A stretch of DNA of 64,000 nucleotides from Nymphaea colorata. Its lineage: Eukaryota > Streptophyta > Magnoliopsida > Nymphaeales > Nymphaeaceae. Both the position numbers and the translations under genes were made by a program. Below, piece by piece: positions 37,500 through 50,501 of this stretch. The stretch spans positions 8,509,682-8,573,681 of the forward strand of contig NC_045151.1 in assembly GCF_008831285.2 (NCBI RefSeq), in the 5' to 3' direction. The notes under the pieces were generated by a model. It saw only the letters and a program-made list of their open reading frames with translations. It was not told the DNA's origin and made no database searches. Within the stretch, counting starts at the first letter, position 1. The number at the start of each line of letters is the position of its first letter.

Positions 37500-39521
37500 C
37501 TCCCCCTCAAGCTGGAGCATATATGTCAACCATGCTCAGCTTGTTACAACATCTCAGGAAATCGCCTATGGGAAGAGCTTTAGTGAGAATATCTGCTGCC
37601 TGATCTTCTGAGGAGACATGAATAGTGCTAACAATTCCTCCTTGAACTAAGTCCCGAATATAGTGGCAATCCACTTCAATGTGTTTAGTCCGTTCATGGA
37701 AGACAGGATTGTTAGCGATATATGTAGCTGCCTTGTTGTCACAATACATCTTCATTGGGAGATTCACTGAGACATCCAACTCTACAAGTAGTGATCTAAC
37801 CCACGACATTTCAGCCACAGTTTGAGCCATAGCCCTATATTCCGACTCAGCACTAGAACGAGCCACAACATTCTACTTCTTGCTCCTCCAGGAAATAAGA
37901 TTACCGCCCACAAAGACACAAAACCCGGTAGTAGACTTCCTATCATCTACAGATCCAGCATAATCAGCATCACTATACGCCTCGATGTCAACACATTCTC
38001 CTTTCTTGAACCATAGCCCCTTTCCCGGGGCTGATTTCAAGTATCTTACAATCATTAGAGCTGCATCCCAGTGAACTTTTCGGGGTTTTTCCATGAATTG
38101 GCTCAACTTATTCACAGCAAAGCTAATGTCAGGACGAGTGACAGTCAAATATAACAGTTTCCCTATCAGAGATCTGTAAGATCTAGAGTCAAACGGCTCT
38201 GAGTCATCATCATGTATATGAATGCGAGGATTCATGGGAAGTGTGGCAGGTTTAGCCCCCAATAGTCCCGTTTCCTGTAGAAGATCAAGAGCATATTTCC
38301 TTTGAGACACTACAACTCCTTTATTACTACGAGCCACCTCAATACCAAGAAAATAACGAAGTTGTCCAAGGTCTTTCGTAACAAATTGTTGCTGTAAAAA
38401 CTCCTTTGTTTGAGCTATCTCTTGATCATTTTCCCCTGTAAGAACAATATCATCCACGTAGACAATCAATATCACAAGTCCTGCTGAGCCTCGCTTGATA
38501 AACAATGAGTGATCAAGCTGGGATCGGCTAAATCCACACTTAGATAACACTTCAGTAAGCTTTTGGAACCATGCACGGGGACTCTGTTTGAGTCCATAAA
38601 TAGCCTTCTTTAACTTGCATACCTTGGAACACTCCCCTTGTCGCTCAAAACCAGGTGGTTGCTGCATATAAACAATTTCAGAAAGGTCTCCATACAGAAA
38701 GGCATTTTTGACATCCAATTGAAAAAGAGGCCACTCTCGTTGGACAGCAAGAGAGAAATCAAGCGAATAGTGCCCAACCGGGCCACAGGCGAAAAGGTCT
38801 CAAAGAAGTCAACACCATAAGTCTGAGTATAACCTTTTGCGACAAGACGGGCCTTGAACCTTTCAACTGACCCATCAGAATTATATTTGATGGTGAATAC
38901 CCATCGTGAGCCAACCACATCACAGCGTGTTGGGGGGTCTACCAAATCCCACTACCAAATCCCAAGTCTCCCGAGAAAGAAGAGCATCCATTTCCTCCTG
39001 CATAGCTTGTCGCCAACGTGGATCTAACAGGGCGTGATGGTGCGAGGACGGGATAACATGACTAGATAAAGCTTGATCAAACTGTACTAAGTGTGTACTC
39101 AGATGAGCAGTAGAGACAGAATTAGATATAGGATGTAAGGTACATTGTCGCTTGCCCTTGCGAATAGCAATAGGGAGATCTGCTGCAGAATAGTCATCAC
39201 TTAAACCTGAGTCAGTCTTATCAGTAGAGCTTACCTCTTGAGACGATGCTGGTGGACGGTTGAGAGAGGGACCTAGACGACGAGTGTAAACCAACGGAGG
39301 CTCAAGAAAACGTTCATGTGACCTAGGTTGAGAGGATGGAAATGACTCAAGTGACACTGGTGGAATAGGAAGAGGTATAGGTGCATGCATCTCAGATGAA
39401 GAGGGACTTGACGGAGGGAAATAAGGACGAGACTCAAAGAAGGTAACATCCGCACTGATAATGTCTTTCTTGGTCACGGGATCAAAGCATTTGTATCCCT
39501 TTTGATTGGCTGAATAGCCAA
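37500..39521 (-). mobile_element. Copia c pol, 3' part (linker, RT, RNase H)
   Basis: The minus strand, from 39521 down, reads YSANQKGYKCFDP and the linker (..SADVTFFES). RT starts near 38945 ([15 protein letters not shown]) with YVDDIVLTG near 38450. RNase H runs from about 38060 to 37507 ([41 protein letters not shown]). At least two frameshifts (near 38940 and 38690) and a break near 37870 disable it. The N-terminal part of the same protein resumes at 44129 after the inserted copia d. Confidence 0.85.
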
Positions 39522-39776
39522 TGTAGAAACACGAACAAGAAGAGGAAGAGAAACAACGATCACGATGTAACGTGGAAAACCCTCAACAAGAGGGAAAAAA
39601 CCACGAATGAGGAGGAGTCGGTGCCCACTAGCCGCCAGACTCTCTCTCTCCTTAGTCTTTCATTCACACCATAAGGATTAGGGTTACACGACTTAAATAA
39701 TGCCCAACAAGGGCTACAAGTTGGATCGGATACGGATCCGGACCCGGTCCCGAGACCCATATACCATACTTCAACA
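39522..39776 (-). repeat. 3' LTR of copia d
   Basis: It begins TGTAGAAACACGAACAAG and ends CATACTTCAACA. It is followed by CTCCCCCTCAAG, the polypurine tract on the minus strand. It is homologous to the 238-bp LTRs of copia e. The outer flank is GCCAA (39517-39521). Confidence 0.9.
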
Positions 39777-42700
39777 CTCCCCCTCAAGTTGGGCATACAT
39801 ATCAAACATGCCCAACTTGGATACATTTCTCTCAAATGAGGTCGAAGATAAAGCCTTCGTCAGAACATCAGCCGTTTGGTCTTCAGATCTCATGTAAGGA
39901 AGTACAAGTTCTTTAGCATCAATTCTCTCTCGAATGAAATGCCGGTCAATCTCAATATGCTTTGTTCTGTCATGAAGCACAGGGTTGTTGGCCAAGTTAA
40001 TTGCGGACTTGTTATCGCAATACATCTTCATTGGTTCTTCAACCTTTATACCAATATCAGTCAACAATACTTTCAGCCACAAAAGCTCAGAAACTCCCAT
40101 AGCAACAGCTCTGTATTCTGCTTCAGCACTGGAACGCGAACAAACATCTTGCCTTTTACTTCTCCACACTATGAGATTCCCTCCCAAATAAATACAATAG
40201 CAGAGGTGGACCTCCTAGTGTCAATACAGCCTGCTCAGTCTGCATCTGAATAACCTTCAATCCCAAGAGTGTCTTGCTTGACATATAAGAGACCTTTGCC
40301 AGGATTCCTCTTCAAGTAGCACAAGATCCTGTCAACAGCCTTCAAGTGGGCATCCGTGGGAGCATGCATGAACTGGCTCATCACATTCACAGCAAAGGTA
40401 ATATCAGGTCTAGTGAGAGTAAGATAAATTAACTTCCCTACAAGACATTGATATCTTCTTTTTGCCTCTTCACAGAGTGGCGGCTCCCCGTCTCTAAGAC
40501 TTAGCTTATGGCCAGCATCTAGAGGAGTAGAAGCTGGTCTACACCCTAGTTTCCCAGTCTCCTTTAACAAATCTAGAGTGTACTTCCGTTGATTTAGCAC
40601 AAGGCTAGTCCCAGACCTAGCAATTTCTATGCCAAGGAAGTATTTCAACTTACCAAGGTCCTTAAGATCAAACTCGATCGCCAACAGTTTCTTTAACTTC
40701 ATTATTTCATCTTCATCATCACCTGTGACAATCATATCATCAACATATACCAACAGAATAGTAACCTTTTGCTTATTTCTCTTCACAAAAAGTGTATGAT
40801 CTCCATTCCCTTGATGGTATCCACATTGTCTCATGACAAGTCTGAGTCGTTCAAACCATGCTCGAGGAGATTGCTTGAGCTCATATAAAGCTTTCCTTAG
40901 CTTGCAACATTTTCCAGGTTCCTCATATCCTGGAGGCATACACATATATACTTCCTCTTCAAGGTCTTCATTGAGAAATGCGTTCTTGACATCAAGTTGG
41001 TACATCTTCCACTCCTTCATCACAGTTAAAGAGATAATGACTCTGACAGTCTTCATCTTCGCAACAGGAGCAAAGGTCTCCAAATAATCAATCTCATATT
41101 TCTGACTAAACCCCTTGGCCACAAGACGAGCTTTGTATCTTTCAACACTCCCATCTGGTTTGTACTTGATGGTGTAGACCCACTTAGATCCAACCAAGTG
41201 AGCCGCCTCAGGAATCTTTACAACTTCCCATGTCATGTTTCTTCGCAAGGCTTCCATCTCTTCTTGCATTGCATAAGTCCACTTAGGATCACTCTGAGCT
41301 TCAGCAACATTCCTGGGAATCATAGTCAAAGAAAGAGAAGATACAAAGCATTTGTAGTCCTTGCTCAGTCTAGAATATGAAACAAAGTTACCAATAGGAT
41401 GTTGAGTACATGACCTGACACCCTTTCGCAGGGCGATGGGAAGCTCTTCACTAGCAGCAACAGTCTGAATCTCTTCTTCAACAGGTTGCTTCTGCGCACG
41501 ACTTGGGTCATCCAGGGAAGGACTAATTGGATTGGGAGTAGAATTCTCACCACCTGTCATCTCATCTGTACAAACTCTTCGCCTAGAGTAAACTTGCCCA
41601 AATAAACGATTGCACTTCTCTTCTGCCTCAGTGGAACACTCTCCATTTTTCTCCTGTTCATGCACCTCACTAGATAGACCATTTTTCTCCTGTTCATGCA
41701 CCTCACTAGATGGACCATTTTTCTCCTGTTCATGCACCTCACTAGATGGACCAACGGAGTCACGCCTGTAGTCCAAAAAATCTGTAAACTGAATTTCCTG
41801 ACTCGGAGAATACTCTTCCTGTGACATAGAGTACTCCCCCTGAAGAGGATTCTCACCAAAATAGGAAACATGTTCAAGGAAAGTGACATCTTTGGTAACA
41901 TAGGCCCGACCAGTGGAAGGGTCTCGACACTTGTACCCTTTTTGAGTGGGAGAATACCCTAAAAAAATGCCCTTAATAGATCTTGGATCAAGCTTTTTAA
42001 TGTGAGGACTATGATTGTGAATAAAGCAAACACAACCAAAAACTCTGAGTGGAAGAGAGAAAGGTTCACGAGTCCCCGGTAACAGAGAGTGAGGCGTCTT
42101 CTCATTCAACACACGACTAGGCAACCGGTTTATAAGATACGCACTGGTCAGCACCCCCCCCAATACTTTTTTGGAACATGACGTTGAAAAAGAAGAGCCC
42201 GAGTCATATTCAATAACTGACGATTTTTTCGTTCAGCAACTCCATTTTGAGGAGGGGTATAACTACAAGAAGTCTCATGAACAATTCTCCTTTTTCGAAA
42301 GAAGCTATCAACAGACTGGCACATATACTCTCGAGCATTGTCAGATCGAAATGTCTTAACAGATGCTCCATATTGAGTTTCCACATAAGCAATGAAAGTC
42401 TCTATGACAGTAGGAACTTCACTACGGTCTTTCAGCAAGTAGACAATAGTGTTACGAGAATAATCATCTATAAAGGTGATAAAATATTGAAAACCATGAC
42501 AAGAAGGAATCCCTGCAGGCCCCCACACATCAGAATGAATCATGGCAAATACCTCATTAGACCGATGGCTAGACAAAGGGTATGAAGCCCTAACATGTTT
42601 GGCCAGGTGACAGACATCACAAGACACCATAGTCATATCTAACCTGGAACATATATCAGGAAACAACTGTCTAAGAAGGCCAAAAGGCAAGTGTCCAAGG

Positions 42701-43450
42701 CGCTCATGCCACCGTAGAAGCAACTGAAGGGAGTCCTCTCTATTCTTCGTGGCTTGGCTGACTGCCGTCATGAGAGCCTGAGCAGCACGCATAGGTAAAC
42801 GATAGAGCCCGTCAGAAGCTAGACCAATCCCAATCCTCTTCCCTGTCACCAGGTCCTGCATAACACAGCGATCAGCGGAAAATATAAGTTCGCAATTTAA
42901 CTCCTTCGTGATCTTGCTAACCGACAAGAGATTCAAGGGAATATGAGGAACATGTAGAGCATCGTGGACTAAGAACTTGTTCAAAAGTGGGAGACTCCCT
43001 TTTCCAGCCACAGAGATAGATGAACCATCGGCAAGGGAAACACGATCCTTTCCTGATGAAAGCTTATATCCATGAAAGATCTTAGGATCGCCGGTCATGT
43101 GGTGAGTAGCGCCACTGTCAATGATCCACTCTCCCATACGGCAATCCGCCATAACGTCTATAGATGAAGAAGCTGCCATAATCACAGATAGTCCAATAGG
43201 AGGCACGAGCAGCGATACAACAAGAGAGGCACCGATGACAACGGAGAGCACCAACGGGCAGTAATATCTGGATTCCCAATCAGCCCCAAGAGTGAACGGA
43301 ATGTCGATTGGGGGAAACGATCGTCGATGTCGCTCGACGGAAGCGGTGCCTTCTCTCTCTCGGGCTGCAATCTCCCACGGGTAGAGGTTGCGCCACACGT
43401 TCTCCTTGCTGGAATCAAGATCCAAGAGGCAAAACCCAACAAGTATCAAT
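39777..43450 (-). mobile_element. Copia d polyprotein, gag-deleted, few lesions
   Basis: The minus strand, N to C, starts about 43160 with MAASSSIDV. It runs straight into the protease (MGEWIIDSGATHHMTG, about 43130), so the gag and zinc knuckle present in copia e are deleted. Pre-integrase (RWHERLGHLPFG) is near 42710 and integrase at 42590-42180. A frameshift lies at a run of eight C's at about 42156-42163. One long open stretch (42163-40235) covers the integrase tail, linker, RT ([12 protein letters not shown] near 40745) and RNase H. The RNase H tail continues in another frame (40187-39771). It is the least damaged copia here, but cannot make its own capsid protein. Confidence 0.85.
41643..41750 (-). 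repeat. 36-bp tandem repeat, three units, in copia d linker
   Basis: Units start at 41643, 41679 and 41715 and encode SSEVHEQEKNG three times on the minus strand. Units differ by one or two bases. The homologous linker of copia e does not show the array. Confidence 0.95.
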
Positions 43451-44128
43451 GTATAGAAGTGAATAGGAAATCAACTTCGAGACGAGGAAAGCCTTCACCC
43501 GTAAGACCAATTTAACCCCGGTCTTTTGTAAGGAAAGGGGGATGCGATCGCCGGAGCGCCGGCGGACGTTGAGGCAATCCTCAAGTTACGCTCATCTCCT
43601 CCTTTACGTCCTCTACCAAGTCACGGACCAGCCACCTCTTCTTGCACGGTGGGCGCCAAAAAAAAAACAAGAAGATGGAATCAAAGATCAACCAAGCAAT
43701 ATATTGCAGGTAAGAGGCGGATGCACTTCACCGGATTTGCAAAAGACCCCTAGGAAGTGACGTGAATAGGGGGAGGCAAGCCTAGGAAGCGCCTAAGCAC
43801 GCATATCTTCTTTCTTCTCCGGGAAGCAAGACTACGGCGCAAAAGGCAGTGGCGCAAGGGACAACGGTGACGGCGACGGTCAACAACGCAAGAGCGACGG
43901 CGCAAGAGCGACGCCGCAAGAGTGGCTGCGATGGCGATGGCGCAAAGGGTGACACCGGCGGCGGCTGAAACAGCGACGGTGGTATTGGGTACAGCGGCGG
44001 CGGTGGCTGCTGCAGCAACGGCGGCGGCAGCGGCGGTGGCTGCTGAAGCAACGGCGGCAGCGGCAGCGGCGGTGGCGGTGGCGGCGGCGGCGGCAGTGGC
44101 AGCGGCGGCGGCAGTGGCTGCTGCAACA
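43451..44128 (-). other. Copia d 5' leader region with GC-rich triplet tract in place of the 5' LTR
   Basis: From 43451 to about 43980 there is GC-rich leader-like sequence. From about 43985 to 44128 it becomes GGC/GCA/GCT-type triplets, giving low-complexity polyalanine frames. The tract ends GCTGCAACA exactly at 44128, where GCCAA (44129-44133) repeats the GCCAA left of the 3' LTR. Neither a TGTAGAAACACG-type LTR nor a primer-binding site is present. Confidence 0.7.
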
Positions 44129-44947
44129 GCCAATAAAGATACATTTGATGGCTTGGGCAGCAAGTTTGCTTTTGTTCGGGCCTAGGATATGTACGAAGCA
44201 AGTGCATCCAAAAACTTTGGGAGGTAAATGAAATAATGAACGCTCTGGATATAGAATTTGAATTGGAATACGGTCTTGAATGGAGGAAGAGGGTAATCTA
44301 TTAATGAGGTAACACGTAGTAAGGATAGCATCACCCCAAAAATAGGCAGGCATGTGAGAATGTAACATGAGGGTACGAGCTACGTTTAGGAGTTGCCGAT
44401 GTTTGCGTTCGGCTACACCATTCTGTTGGGACGTATGTGGACAAGTATATTGAGGTCGAATTCCATGGTCGGCATAAAACTGAAGTAGAATGGAAGACTT
44501 GAATTCAAGAGCATTATCAGTGCGAATATTTTTGACAATGAATCCAAACTGAGTTTTTATTTCCTTGATAAATTTTTGAAGAATACATATGACTTCAGAT
44601 CTTTCCCTTAACAAGAAAACCCAACTGACTCTAGTAAAATCATCAACTAGAACAAGATAATATCGAAAACATGATCGAAAAGGAACCCGACTAGGACCCC
44701 ATACATCCACATGAATGAGATCAAAAGGACTCTGACTCGATGGACTCTGACTCGAAGGAAAGCTGCTCCGTGTATGCTTGCCCAACTGGCAGGCATCACA
44801 TAATAAGGACTCTGATGCAAGAATGTCTGGAAACATGCGACGAAGTTTTGGTACGGAATGATGACCCAATCTGAGATGCCATTGGAAGGGAGAAGGCTTG
44901 GAAGGGACTGAAGATGCAGCAACATCAACTGGGATTGACAAGAACAT
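44129..44947 (-). mobile_element. Copia c pre-integrase and integrase part
   Basis: On the minus strand: FQWHLRLGHHSVPKLRR, the finger C..C..GKHTRSSFPSS, DLIHVDVWGPSR, LVDDFTRVSWVF, RTDNALEFKS, QQNGVAERKHRQLLNVAR, CFVHILGPNKSK and AIKCIFIG. The reading stops at the copia d insertion (codon pair TTT-ATT-GGC) and resumes at 39521. It matches copia f closely across the whole stretch. The protease that should precede it is missing. Confidence 0.9.
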
Positions 44948-45360
44948 TGTTGACTTTTTTTTTTATCAAGACAAAGTCGATTTTCTTCCATTTGAAGCTC
45001 CGCAATAGCTTCATTCATAGATGGTGTTTTAGAACGATGGAGTAAAGCGGTTTTAACACCATCAAATTCGGGTCTAAGACCTATGATAAACTTATAGAAC
45101 TTGTCACGTTGTATTTGCTTTTCTCTAAGAAGAAGATCTTGCGTCCAATGTGGTTCAAAGATGCTTAATTCATCATACAATTGATCCATTTCAGCCACAT
45201 AATCTTTAATGGATTTATCTCCCTGTTGGAGATTGTGAATTTTGAGTTGAACATTATGCATATAAGCAACATCTCTCATGGTATGAGTTTTCTTTAGATA
45301 CTCTCAAGTCTCTAGGGCAGAATTTAATTTAAAGATTTGCCCACTAGTAGCATTGTCAAC
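44948..45360 (-). mobile_element. Copia g gag, C-terminal part
   Basis: The minus strand reads SGQIFKLNSALET, TMRDVAYMHNVQLKIHNLQQGDKSIKDY (split here), QLYDELSIFEPHW, FIIGLRPEFDGVKTALLHR and AELQMEENRLCLDKKK. This is a UBN2-type copia gag. It joins the N-terminal half at 50740-51038 across the inserted copia e. At about 44950 an A-rich run leads directly into copia c integrase sequence. Confidence 0.85.
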
Positions 45361-45598
45361 TGTAGAAACACGAACAAGGAGAGAAAGAAAACGACGATCA
45401 CGATGTAACGTGGAAAAACCTTCAACAAGAGAAAAAAAAACCACGGATGAGGAGGAACCGGTGCCCACTAGCTGCCAGACTCTCTCTCTTAAGATTTCAT
45501 TCATCGTTAAGATTAGGGTTACAGTGATATAAGTATGCCCTAATTAGGACATACTGGACCGGGTCAGACCCGGACCCAAACCATAAGATCTGTCAACA
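45361..45598 (-). repeat. 3' LTR of copia e
   Basis: It begins TGTAGAAACACG and ends ATCTGTCAACA, 238 bp. It differs from the partner LTR at 50502-50739 by about ten substitutions and two 2-bp indels. Outer flank TCAAC (45356-45360). Confidence 0.95.
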
Positions 45599-48500
45599 CT
45601 CTCCCTCAAGTTGGGCATACATATCAAACATGCCCAACTTGGATACATTTCTCTCAAATGAAGTTGAAGATAGAGCTTCCGTCAGAACATCAGCAGTTTG
45701 GTCTTCAGACTTCATGTAAGGTAAGATCAACTCTTTAGCATCAATCCTTTCATGAATGAAGTGACGATCAATTTCAACATGTTTTGTTCTGTCGTGTAGA
45801 ACAGGGTTGTTGGCTAAGTTGATTGCAGACTTGTTGTCACAGTACATCTTCATAGGTCCTCCAATCTCTATTTCAATATCAGTCAGCAATATTTTTAACC
45901 ATAGTAACTCTGACACTCCCATAGCAACGGCCCTATATTCTGCCTCTGCACTAGACCGAGAACATACATCATGTCTCTTACTCCTCCATACTACAAGGTT
46001 TCCTCCTAAGTAGACACAGTACCCTGTAGTAGACTGTCTAGTATCAGCACAGCCTGCCCAGTCTGCATCAGAATACCCCTCGATCTCAACAGTTTCTTGT
46101 TTCACATACAAGAGTCCCTTGTCAGGATTTCTCTTCAAGTAACATAAAACTCTGTCCACAGCCTTCAGATGTGCATCAGTAGGAGCATGCATAAATTGAC
46201 TCAATACATTCACCGCAAAAGTAATATCTGGTCTCGTGATGGTAAGATAGATCAACTTCCCAACCAGACATTGATATCTTCCCTTAACTTCTTCACCGAG
46301 CAGCTCTCCATCTCTAAGTCTCAACTTGTGTCCCGTGTCAAGTGGGGTAGAAGCAGGTCTATACCCCAATTTACCAGTCTCTTCCAACAGGTCTAATGTG
46401 TATTTCCTTTGGTTTAGCACAAGGCTAGTACTAGATCTAGCAATCTCAATACCAAGAAAATACCTCAGCTTGCCAAGATCCTTGAGATCAAATTCCGTAG
46501 CCAGTAACCCTTACCTTGACGATCTCCTCCTCATCATTTCCGGTGACTATCATGTCATCCACATAAACACGTAGAAGAGTGACCCTGCCCTCCTTTTTTT
46601 TCACAAATAGAGTGTGGTCTCCATTCTCTTGTTTGTACCCATGATGTTGCATTACTCGTCTCAGTCGTTCGAACCATGCTCTGGGCGACTGCTTGAGGCC
46701 ATATAAGGCCTTTTTTCAGCTTACAGCATTTCTCTGGTTCTTCATATCCTGGAGGCATATGCATATATACTTCTTCTTCGAGGTCACCATTGAGAAAGGC
46801 ATTCTTAACATCAAGTTGGTACATCTTCCACTCCTTCATCACCGCTAGGGATATAACAACTCTAATTGTCTTCATTTTCGCAACAAGAGCAAAGGTCTCC
46901 AAGTAATCAATTCCATATTCTGGCTAAACTCCTTGGCCACAAGACGAGCTTTATATCTTTCAACACTTCCATCTGGTTTGTACTTGATGGTATACACCCA
47001 TTTGGATCCAACTAAGTGAGTTGCCTCAGGAATCTTCACAACTTCCCATGTCATGTTTCTTCTCAAGGCTTCCATTTCTTCTTTCATAGCATCAGCCCAC
47101 TTGGAATCACTTTGAGCTTCAGCAACGGTCCTGGGAATCACAGCCAAAGAAAGAGAAGAAACAAAACACTTGTAATCATTGCAAAGTCTGGAATAAGATA
47201 TAAAATTACCAATAGGGTGTTGAGTACATGACCTGACACCCTTTCTCAGGGCAATGGGAAGATCTTCATTTTTCTTTTCAACCTCATCTTGAGTCTTCAA
47301 AGTAGGACTTGGTTCATCCAGGGAAGGAGTGGCATTGGGATTGGAAGTAGATCTCGCATCACAAGTCACCTCCTCTGTCCGAGCACCTCGTCTAGAGTAG
47401 ACCTGTCCAAACAAACGATGACCTTCCTTCTCAATTCCAGTGTCACACCCTTCCTCCTTCTCAGGCACATCAACAACAGTGAGAGATCCTGCTTTCCTGT
47501 AGTTCAAAAAATCTGTAAATTGAAGCTCCTGACTCTGAGAATACTCTTCCCTAACCACAGACTTCTCCTCCTGAAGAGGATTCTCACCAAATTAAGAGAC
47601 ATGTTCCAAGAAGGCAACATCCCTCGTAACATAAACTCGACCAGTGATGGGGTCAATACATCTGTATCCTTTCTGAGTAGGGGAATACCCAACAAACACA
47701 CCTTTGATAGACCTGGGATCAAGTTTCTTAATATTGGGACTATGATTATGTATAAAACACACACAGCCAAAAACACGAGGAGGGAGAAGAAATGGTTGAC
47801 GACTGTCAGGAAGTAACGAATGGGGAATCCGACCATTCAGAACACAACTGGGCATGCGATTGATGAGGTACGCACTAGTAAGAACTGCATCACCCCAATA
47901 ATGTTTGGGAAGATTTCTCTGAAACAAAAGGGCTCTGGTGACATTAAGAAGCTGGCGATTTTTTCTTTCAGCAACCCCATTTTGTGGGGGGGTATAACTA
48001 TAAGACGTCTCATGAACGATCCCCCTTTTTCGAAGAAAATCCTCAACAGACTGACACATATACTCACGGCCCACGGGCATTATCGGACCGGAAGGTTTTA
48101 ATATTTCCGCCATATTGAGTGTGCACAAGAAGAATGAAAGTCTCTATGATATGAAGAACCTCAATGTGATCTTTTAACAAGTATACAAAGGTAGCCCGAG
48201 AGAAATCATCAATAAAAGTGAAAATATTGAAAACCTTGACAAAAAGCTTCATTAACACAACTAGTAGAAATAGGGTACGAAGCCCTCACATGTTTGGCAA
48301 ACTGACAAACATAACAAGAAATCAAAGACAAATTCAAAGAAAAACACAAGTCGGGAAACAACTGTTTCAAAATCCCAAAAGGTAAATGCCCAAAACGTTC
48401 AGTACAAGAAGGACTGAAGACAATCTTCTCTTCGTTTTTCTGTCTTGCTGATCGCTGTCATAAGAGCTGTAGCCACATGTATGGGAAGACGATATAGACC

Positions 48501-50501
48501 ATCAGATGCCAAACCAATCTCAATCCTCTTCTCTGTCACCAAGTCCTGCAAAACACAACGGTTGGCAGAAAAAATGAGTTCACAGTTCAGCTCTTTAGTA
48601 AGTTTACTAACTGACAAGAGAAGGGAAACTGGGGGACATGTAATGCTCCCCGCACATGAAATTTGTCCAACAAGGACAGAGTCCCTTCGCCTACCACAAC
48701 AGTAGAGGAACCATCTGCGAGAGAAACTCGTTCCCGTCCCGAAGATAACTTATATTCATGAAACAATTTTGGGTTACCTGTCATGTGGTGAGTGGCACCA
48801 CTGTCCACAATCCATTCCCCCATAGAAGAGTTACCTGTATCGCCAATTACTGCAAGAGCATGATTAGCATTTGTCTCATCTGGTGTCTCGGCCTGGTTGA
48901 CATCGATCCGACCCAAGTAGGCCCTCAATTCACGAATCTGGTCAGCAGAAATGGAGACTTTTTCTCCACTGAATTTGTGCACCTCAGACACAGGCGTCTT
49001 CCCAATAGAAGATCTTCCTTTGTTTCCCTTCTTCTCTGGATGAAGATCCCAACAATAATCCACGGTATGACCAGTCTTCTTGCAGTGAGTGCATCTGCGA
49101 AGAGACCTAGTCGGGCCGCCAGGACCACGACTCACAAGAGCGGATCTCTCATGATAGGGCACGAGATCCCTCTTCCCCTCATTTGTAACCAGCCTTCTCT
49201 GTTCTTCCGCTTCAACACAGGAGTACACATCTTCAATACTGGACACCTCTCCTGAATTCAAAATCTGGCTTCTAACACCTTCAAACTCATCATTTAAACC
49301 AGCTAAAAAGAGGAACACCCTGTTTTCCCATTCCTGAGCGACATAAAGTGCCTGATCTTGGGGACAATGCCAAGGAATATCAGAATGATAGTCAAGCTCT
49401 TCCCACTTGGCTTTCAAAGCCCCATAGTAATCTGCAACAGAAGAGTTCCCTTGTCGAAGGCCATAGACAGTCTTCATTATTTGGTAAGTACGAATTGCCG
49501 TTTTCTTTTGGCCATACATTTGCTCTAGGACCACCCACATGTCTCTCGCAGTCTTCTTCCGAAGGATAAGGGGCTGAATATCGGCGGAGACGGAGTTGAC
49601 AATCCAAGTTTTCACTTGATTATCCTCAAGAAACCAAGTATGTCACACACCACTTGTTCTTGCTGGTTCAGGGTTGCTTCCATCGATATAGGCCATCCAA
49701 CCACGGCCAGCAATCCCCATAGTCATAGCAGGCGACCACGAGAAATACTTCTCCTTTGTAAGGCGAAGAGTAATGACCTGCATGGGAACATTCTCAGTTC
49801 TGAAAGCCCCGATTTCAGTTTGATTTGTGTTAACAGTCGACGAGGAAGAGGCTGCCATAATCACAAACCAGCGCTACAAAGAGACAGGGAGCAGCAGCAC
49901 AACAGGTAGCAGGTAAAGCAGAGCCAAGCAGCCTGGGCAGAGCAGACGGTGAAGGGGGACGAAGACAGGGAGCAGGGAGCAGGCGACAGGGAGCAGCGGA
50001 CAGGGAGAAGCCAGCGGAAGCAGATCACTGGACGAAACAGAGGGGAACGCCGGAACCTCACCTGCGGTAGAGACAGAGTGGCAGCAACAGGGGCGGAACT
50101 AGTTCGCCGGAACCTGACAAAGGCAGAGTCAGGGCAGCACTGGGCGGTGCGTCGCTGGTCGCGTCGGGGGCAGGCTTCGGGCGTCGGGCGCCAGAAAAAC
50201 TAGGAGAGGGGCGCCGGAAAAAAAAGGGCGGAACCAAGTCGCCGGAACCTGATGGAGGCAAAGGCAGAGGCAGAGCGGCACTGAGCGGGTCTTCGCTGGG
50301 CGGGGGCGTCGGGTGCAACGGGCGCGTGCGTCGGGCACAGGCGTCGTGCGTCGGGCGCAGGGGTCAGGTGCGACGGGCGAGGCTCTGGGTGCATGCGATG
50401 AACAGTGCCGAGCGATGAACAGTGTCGGGCGAGTCCTCCTCCAACACGAACAAAATCAAATGACAAACCAGTAACGCCGGAACTTCACGGCTCTAATACC
50501 A
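45599..50501 (-). mobile_element. Copia e internal region, full-length but disabled
   Basis: The primer-binding site at 50490-50501 is adjacent to the 5' LTR and differs by one base from the usual initiator-Met site. A GC-rich leader (50480-49870) precedes gag (49860-49060). The zinc knuckle CTHCKKTGHTVDYC is near 49090-49055. Protease (MGEWIVDSGATHHMTG) is near 48820. Pre-integrase and integrase are at about 48620-47590, the linker at 47560-47200, RT at 47120-46555 and RNase H at 46420-45593 (YSDADWAGC, KHVEIDRHF). Stops or frameshifts lie near 49640, 48590, 48260, 46920 and 46700. The family is the same as copia d. Confidence 0.92.

Noticed and set aside
43750-44207. Polyalanine, polyproline and polyarginine open frames on both strands
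   Set aside because: All six frames are low-complexity products of the GC-triplet tract; there is no start context or domain.
50490-50501. tRNA-Met-like sequences near LTRs
   Set aside because: These are 12-base primer-binding sites, not tRNA genes; no cloverleaf surrounds them.
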